The translations under genes and the position numbers were made by a program. From NCBI GenBank assembly GCA_902799465.1, contig CADCAS010000006.1:1-48766 (forward strand): a stretch of DNA of 48,766 nucleotides, given 5' to 3'. This document shows positions 44,960-48,766 of the stretch, one piece after another (the first letter of the stretch is position 1; the number at the start of each line of letters is the position of its first letter). Source of the stretch: an uncultured Eubacteriales bacterium. Its GTDB lineage: Bacteria > Bacillota > Clostridia > Christensenellales > Aristaeellaceae. Under the pieces are notes generated by a model that did not search any database, was not told where the DNA came from, and was given only the letters and a program-made list of their open reading frames with translations.

Positions 44960-46594
44960 TCACGAACCCACCTGCTCGGCGACAAGGCGCTTCGCGCCGT
45001 AGATCTCTCGGAGCTTGGGCTTTTCGATCTTGCCGGTGGGGTTGCGGGGCACCTCGGCGAAGATGATCTTGCGGGGGCGCTTGTAGCGCGGCAGACCCTG
45101 GCAGAAGGCTTCGATGTCAGCCTCGGTGGTGGCGGAGCCGGGCTTCAATTCGATGATAGCCGCGGCGATCTCGCCCAGCCGGGGGTGGGGGATGCCGATG
45201 ACGGCCACGTCCTTGATGTCGGGATGGGCGCGGAGGAAGTCCTCGATCTGCACCGGATACAGGTTTTCGCCGCCTGTGATGATGACGTCCTTCTTGCGGT
45301 CCACCAGGTAGATGAAGCCGTCCTCGTCCTTCATGGCCATGTCGCCGGTCCACAGCCAGTCGCCGTGGAGCACCTCGGCGGTGGCCTTGGGATCCTTGTA
45401 GTAGCAGGTCATGACGCCGGGGCCCTTGACGGCCAGCTCGCCCACTTCGCCCTGCGGAACCTCGTTGCCCTGCTCGTCGATGACCTTGGCCTGCCAGCCG
45501 TAGCCGGGAATGCCGATGGCGCCGACCTTGTCGATGTTCTCCACGCCCAGATGCACGCAGCCGGGGCCGATGGACTCGGACAGGCCGTAGTTGGTGTCGT
45601 ACTGGTGATTCGGGAACTTCGCCTTCCAGCGCTTGATGAGGCTCTTGGGCACGGGCTGCGCGCCGATGTGCATCAGCCGCCAGGCGGACAGGTCGTAGTC
45701 GTCCAGGTTGATCTCGCCCCGGTCGATGGCGTCCAGTATGTCCTGCGCCCACGGCACCAGCAGCCACACGATGGAGCACTTCTCCTCGGCGGCGGTCTTG
45801 ATGATGGTCTGGGGCTTGACGCCCTTCAAGAGCACCGCCTTGCCGCCCACCAGGAAGGAGCCGAACCAGTGCATCTTCGCGCCGGTGTGATACAGCGGCG
45901 GGATGCACAGGAACACATCCTTGTGGGTCTGGCCGTGGTGCTTCTGCTCGGTGCGGCAGGCATGCATCAGGCTCTCGTGGTTGTGCAGGATCGCCTTGGG
46001 AAAGCCCGTGGTGCCGGAGGAGAAGTAGATGGCCGCCTCGTCCTGGTCGGTCAGCGGCAGATCCTTGAAGGCGCTGGGCTGGTTGGCCGACAGATGCAGG
46101 AAGTTCTCGGCAAAGGTGGGGCAATTGTCGCCCACGTAGAACAGCAGCTTCACGCGGGGCATCTTGTCGATGCTCTCCTCCACGCGGCCGATGAACTCCG
46201 GGCCGAAGAACAGGGCGTCCACGTCCGCCAGGTCCGCGCAATACTGGATCTCGTCGGCGGAGTAGCGGTAATTCATCGGCACCACCAGCGCGCCGGTCTT
46301 GAGGATGCCAAAGTACAGCGGCAGCCACTCCAGACAGTTCATCAGCAGGATGGCTACCTTGTCGCCCTTTTTGATGCCGCGGCTCACCAGCAGGTTGGCG
46401 CAGCGGTTGGCCTTTTCCTCAAAGACGCTCCAGGTGATCTCCCGGCGGAACTCCTCGGAGGAGCCGCGCTCGATCAGCTCGTATTCCTTCCAGGTCACCC
46501 GGCGGTCCTCCCGAACCTCGGGATTGATCTCCACCAGCGCGATCTCGCTGCCGTATTTGCGGGCGTTCTGTTTCAGTATCTCGGTAATGGGCAT
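44960..46594 (-). CDS. AMP-forming acyl-CoA ligase under T-box control
   Basis: A 544-residue adenylate-forming enzyme (acid + ATP + CoA to acyl-CoA). Motifs: IYFSSGTTGFPKAI (about 190), YGLSESIGPG (about 341), WTGDMAMKDEDGFIYLVDRKKDVIITGGENLYPVQIE (about 415) and the catalytic Lys segment NPTGKIEKPKLRE at the end. All are intact. The start at 46594 (MPITEILKQNARKYGSEIAL) has GGAGG at 8 bases; upstream codons fall in the leader terminator. The T-box and paaK context suggest an aryl or aryl-acyl acid as substrate, but the sequence alone does not show it. Confidence 0.9.
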   Translation of the reverse strand: MPITEILKQNARKYGSEIALVEINPEVREDRRVTWKEYELIERGSSEEFRREITWSVFEEKANRCANLLVSRGIKKGDKVAILLMNCLEWLPLYFGILKTGALVVPMNYRYSADEIQYCADLADVDALFFGPEFIGRVEESIDKMPRVKLLFYVGDNCPTFAENFLHLSANQPSAFKDLPLTDQDEAAIYFSSGTTGFPKAILHNHESLMHACRTEQKHHGQTHKDVFLCIPPLYHTGAKMHWFGSFLVGGKAVLLKGVKPQTIIKTAAEEKCSIVWLLVPWAQDILDAIDRGEINLDDYDLSAWRLMHIGAQPVPKSLIKRWKAKFPNHQYDTNYGLSESIGPGCVHLGVENIDKVGAIGIPGYGWQAKVIDEQGNEVPQGEVGELAVKGPGVMTCYYKDPKATAEVLHGDWLWTGDMAMKDEDGFIYLVDRKKDVIITGGENLYPVQIEDFLRAHPDIKDVAVIGIPHPRLGEIAAAIIELKPGSATTEADIEAFCQGLPRYKRPRKIIFAEVPRNPTGKIEKPKLREIYGAKRLVAEQVGS

Positions 46595-46616
46595 GATTCT
46601 CGCCTCCGTAAAATAA

Positions 46617-46882
46617 TACCGTCCTCTGCTGTAAACAGAGGACGGTTGAAGCCGTGTTACCACCTCAATTTGATATTGCCTCGCGGCAATACCCTCGGGG
46701 GATATGTGCATATCCTGCCGCTCTAACGGGCGGACCCGTCGCAGCCTACGCGCCCGCTTGGGGTTTCGGTGCGCCGTTCGGGAGCGTATTCAGCCGAGCG
46801 CCGTCACCGCCTCGCACCTCCCGGCGGCTCTCTGGGACGGACCAAACGACCTACTTCTCTCCGTCGTTACGTTTTGATTATC
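46617..46882 (-). promoter_or_regulatory. T-box leader, probable tyrosine specifier
   Basis: On the minus strand: Stem I with AGAAGTAG on its 5' side, an AGAGAG motif and a GGTGCGA apical loop; a 3' specifier side reading GAA-TAC-G; the T-box AGGTGGTAACACGGC (complement of about 46651-46666); and a terminator CCGTCCTCTG/CAGAGGACGG (46619-46645) with a T-rich tail. TAC is a Tyr codon and lies directly after GAA, where specifiers sit, between the pairing segments GGTCG/CGGCT and GGAG/CTCC. Uncharged tRNA-Tyr should stabilise the antiterminator and switch on the ligase gene. Confidence 0.85.
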
Positions 46883-46885
46883 ACT

Positions 46886-46914
46886 ATAATACATCCCTGG
46901 GGGAGTGGGGTCAA
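46886..46914 (-). promoter_or_regulatory. SigA-type promoter of the T-box leader
   Basis: On the minus strand: TTGACC (46909-46914), a 17-base spacer, and TATTAT (46886-46891), just before the leader. Confidence 0.75.
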
Positions 46915-46935
46915 GTTAAGTTTTGATGAGCAATG

Positions 46936-47064
46936 TCACAGGAAGATCCCCGCCGCGTCGGCCTGATCGGCGATCATCAGGGTCTGCCGGATGTCCTCGC
47001 CGCACTGGGCGCAGTGGTTCTTCCCCACGCAGAACTGGCAGGGCAGGTAGCTGTAGTCACGGGT
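46936..47064 (-). pseudogene. 3' remnant of a Cys-rich protein gene
   Basis: On the minus strand an open frame of about 43 residues ends at a stop at 46936. It contains CQFCVGKNHCAQCGED, two CxxC pairs that look like a metal or Fe-S site, and the end DQADAAGIFL. Codon use and GC match the host genes, but the frame loses host-like character near 47065, where AT-rich insertion-sequence DNA begins, and no credible start is present. It looks like a gene cut by the insertion. I do not recognise the family. Confidence 0.55.
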
Positions 47065-47070
47065 GTTTGA

Positions 47071-48766
47071 CAGCAAGTAAGCAAGCAAGACAGAGAAAAC
47101 GCCGAGTGGAGCGTTATTTTTTTGTCAATATTGAAATATATATATACACGTTATGCCACGGTATGTTATAATAGTATCGGGTGATGTATCTGAGACTTGG
47201 CTGGGCAAAAACAAAGTATTCCGTATCGTATTTTGTGCAGAAGACCATCTATGTCAATGGGAAGAACAAGTCCCAGGTAGTAAAAAGATTAGGCTCTGAG
47301 AAATACATCTGTGAAACCTATGGGGTCACAGACGCAAAAGCATGGGCAAAGGAACAGGTACGGCTCATGAATGAGGCGGAGAAAGAAGACGCCGCCACTT
47401 TTACCATAGAGCTGAACTCTGGGACAGACCTTGTAATGGATGAGCAGCGTCGGTTCAATGGCGGTTACCTGTTTCTCCAAGCCATCTATTATGAACTTGG
47501 TCTACATAAAATCTGTCGGGCGATAGCAAACCGGCATTCCTTTGAATACGATCTGAACGATATCATGTCCCGTTTGATCTATACGAGGATACTGTATCCC
47601 TCCTCAAAGAGGAGCAGTTTTCAGGATTCAAAGCGCTTTATTGAACAGCCATCCTTCGACCTGCATGATATTTACCGGTCACTTTCGGTGATTGCCGAGG
47701 AATCCGATTACATCCAAAGCCGCCTGTTCAAGAACAGCGCTGCCATCGCAGGCCGGAGGACAGAGATCATCTACTATGACTGCACCAACTTCTATTTCGA
47801 GATAGAACAGGCAGAGGATGACAAGCAATATGGCGTAAGCAAGGAAAACCGGCCGTTGCCCATCGTTGAAATGGGGCTTTTCATGGATATGGACGGTATT
47901 CCCATCGCATTCGGAATCACTCCGGGCAATGTTGGCGAACAGAATACCATGATTCCCATGGAGAAGAAGATCCTGGAGAAGTTTGACGTGTCTCAATTCG
48001 TCGTCTGTACAGACGCCGGACTGTCCTCGGGGACAAATCGATTCTTCAATGATTATGACCGGGCGGATGGCAAGCGTTCTTTCATTACTACCCAGTCAAT
48101 CAAGAAACTGAAGGGGCATCTTAAAGAATGGGCGCTCGACCCAACGGGTTGGCGATTGGCCGGTTCCGATTCCAGAGTACAGTATGATATACGGGACTTG
48201 GATGATAAACAGGACAAGGAAAAGCTGTTTTTCAAGAGCCGGTGGATCAAGGAACCGACAAAAGTCAACATGGATGGCAAAACCCGAACCGTCGTGCTGG
48301 AGCAGCAGCTGATTGTTTCCTACTCCATTAAATACCGGGATTACCTTAGAAGTATCCGCAACGGACAAATCGAACGTGCCAGGAAAATGGTTGCGCAGGG
48401 TGAAACCTCTGTAGGCAGGAAGCGGCAGAACGATCCCAAGCGCTTTATTTCCACAGACCATATCACCCAGGAAGGCGAAATCGCCGAAAAAGCCAACAGC
48501 TATATCAATGAAGCTGTTATTGTCGAGGAAGAAAGCTACGACGGTTTCTATGCAGTCTGCACCAATCTCGAAGACAACCCGGAAACGATTACACGGGTGA
48601 ACAAGCAGCGTTGGCAGATTGAAGAATGTTTTCGTATTATAAAATCTGATTTCGAGGCGCGACCTGCTTTTGTCAAACGCAAAGACCGCATATTGGCTCA
48701 CTTCATGACCTGCTTCATTGCACTGATTGTTTACCGCTACCTCGAAAAGCGCCTTGGCAACCAATA
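47071..48766 (+). mobile_element. IS1634-like insertion sequence (right end outside window)
   Basis: Base composition falls sharply from the GC-rich host to AT-richer DNA near 47070 and stays so to the end of the window. It holds one transposase gene that runs off the edge. The left end is approximate; I could not identify the terminal inverted repeat without the right end. Confidence 0.7.
47184..48766 (+). CDS. IS1634-family DDE transposase (3' truncated by window)
   Basis: At least 527 residues, open to the window edge. The N-terminus is MYLRLGWAKTKYSVSYFVQK. DDE-type marks are IIYYDCTNFYFE (first Asp, about 198), FVVCTDAGLSSGTN (second Asp, about 275) and NKQRWQIEECFRIIKSDFEARP (Glu), followed by RILAHFMTCFIALIVYRYLEKRL. 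This order and spacing fit IS1634 of the IS4 superfamily. TATAAT at 47167-47172 may be a -10 box; no strong ribosome site precedes ATG 47184. No frameshift or stop is seen, so the copy may be active. Confidence 0.88.
   Translation, partial: MYLRLGWAKTKYSVSYFVQKTIYVNGKNKSQVVKRLGSEKYICETYGVTDAKAWAKEQVRLMNEAEKEDAATFTIELNSGTDLVMDEQRRFNGGYLFLQAIYYELGLHKICRAIANRHSFEYDLNDIMSRLIYTRILYPSSKRSSFQDSKRFIEQPSFDLHDIYRSLSVIAEESDYIQSRLFKNSAAIAGRRTEIIYYDCTNFYFEIEQAEDDKQYGVSKENRPLPIVEMGLFMDMDGIPIAFGITPGNVGEQNTMIPMEKKILEKFDVSQFVVCTDAGLSSGTNRFFNDYDRADGKRSFITTQSIKKLKGHLKEWALDPTGWRLAGSDSRVQYDIRDLDDKQDKEKLFFKSRWIKEPTKVNMDGKTRTVVLEQQLIVSYSIKYRDYLRSIRNGQIERARKMVAQGETSVGRKRQNDPKRFISTDHITQEGEIAEKANSYINEAVIVEEESYDGFYAVCTNLEDNPETITRVNKQRWQIEECFRIIKSDFEARPAFVKRKDRILAHFMTCFIALIVYRYLEKRLGNQ

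Noticed and set aside
46654..46926. A 90-residue plus-strand frame over the T-box region
   Set aside because: It is fully explained by the antisense of the T-box leader and has no ribosome site.

Overview
This GC-rich window comes from a bacterial chromosome, most likely an anaerobic, endospore-forming member of the Clostridia. The evidence is spoIVB, ricT/yaaT and the DarA c-di-AMP receptor, the Firmicutes-type block plsX-acpP-rnc-smc-ftsY, a SAM-I riboswitch, a T-box leader, several TTG starts and strong SigA-type promoters. No tRNA, rRNA or CRISPR array was seen. I cannot name the genus from sequence alone.

Layout. 1-2893: two exported proteins, one with three near-identical repeats and one a thioredoxin-fold protein. 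2894-3464: repeats. 3465-6297 (-): an ABCG-like exporter. 6570-9584: a large exported protein with eight Big2-like domains and an NlpC/P60-like domain. 9854-11285 (-): DUF3783-like and DUF4432-like genes. 11438-12727: M18 aminopeptidase. 13028-17036 (-): tilS, hpt, ftsH. 17330-18640: spoIVB. 18713-25269: plsX, acpP, rnc, smc, ftsY. 25785-35992: fumarase, then a tightly packed redox operon. 36428-38903: darA, holB, ricT. 38923-40300: SAM riboswitch and metK. 40354-42686 (-): a VanZ-like gene and pepF. 42927-46914 (-): T-box leader, acyl-CoA ligase, paaK, ACT protein. 46936-48766: a gene remnant and an IS1634-like transposase that runs off the window.

The most interesting system is the operon hdrB-hdrC-hdrA-mvhD, two Fe-S subunits, an FAD/NAD(P)H subunit, frdB, frdA (27264-35992), preceded by fumarase. 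It resembles the HdrABC-FlxABCD NADH dehydrogenase/heterodisulfide reductase modules of anaerobes, but it ends in a soluble fumarate reductase with no membrane anchor. I infer a cytosolic complex in which NADH oxidation is coupled by flavin-based bifurcation to reduction of ferredoxin and, through HdrBC and FrdAB, of fumarate.

The second is a T-box leader whose specifier triplet reads UAC (Tyr). It lies ahead of an acyl-CoA ligase, with phenylacetate-CoA ligase and an ACT protein downstream. Because T-boxes switch genes on during amino-acid starvation, this suggests salvage of aryl acids for aromatic amino-acid synthesis rather than degradation.

Intergenic DNA is rich in structured repeats: a double-hairpin element of 59 identical bases (two copies), a roughly 210-225 bp MITE-like element (three full copies and a fragment), and elements made of purine-rich heptamer repeats with complementary arms, in two cases enclosing a MITE copy or fragment.
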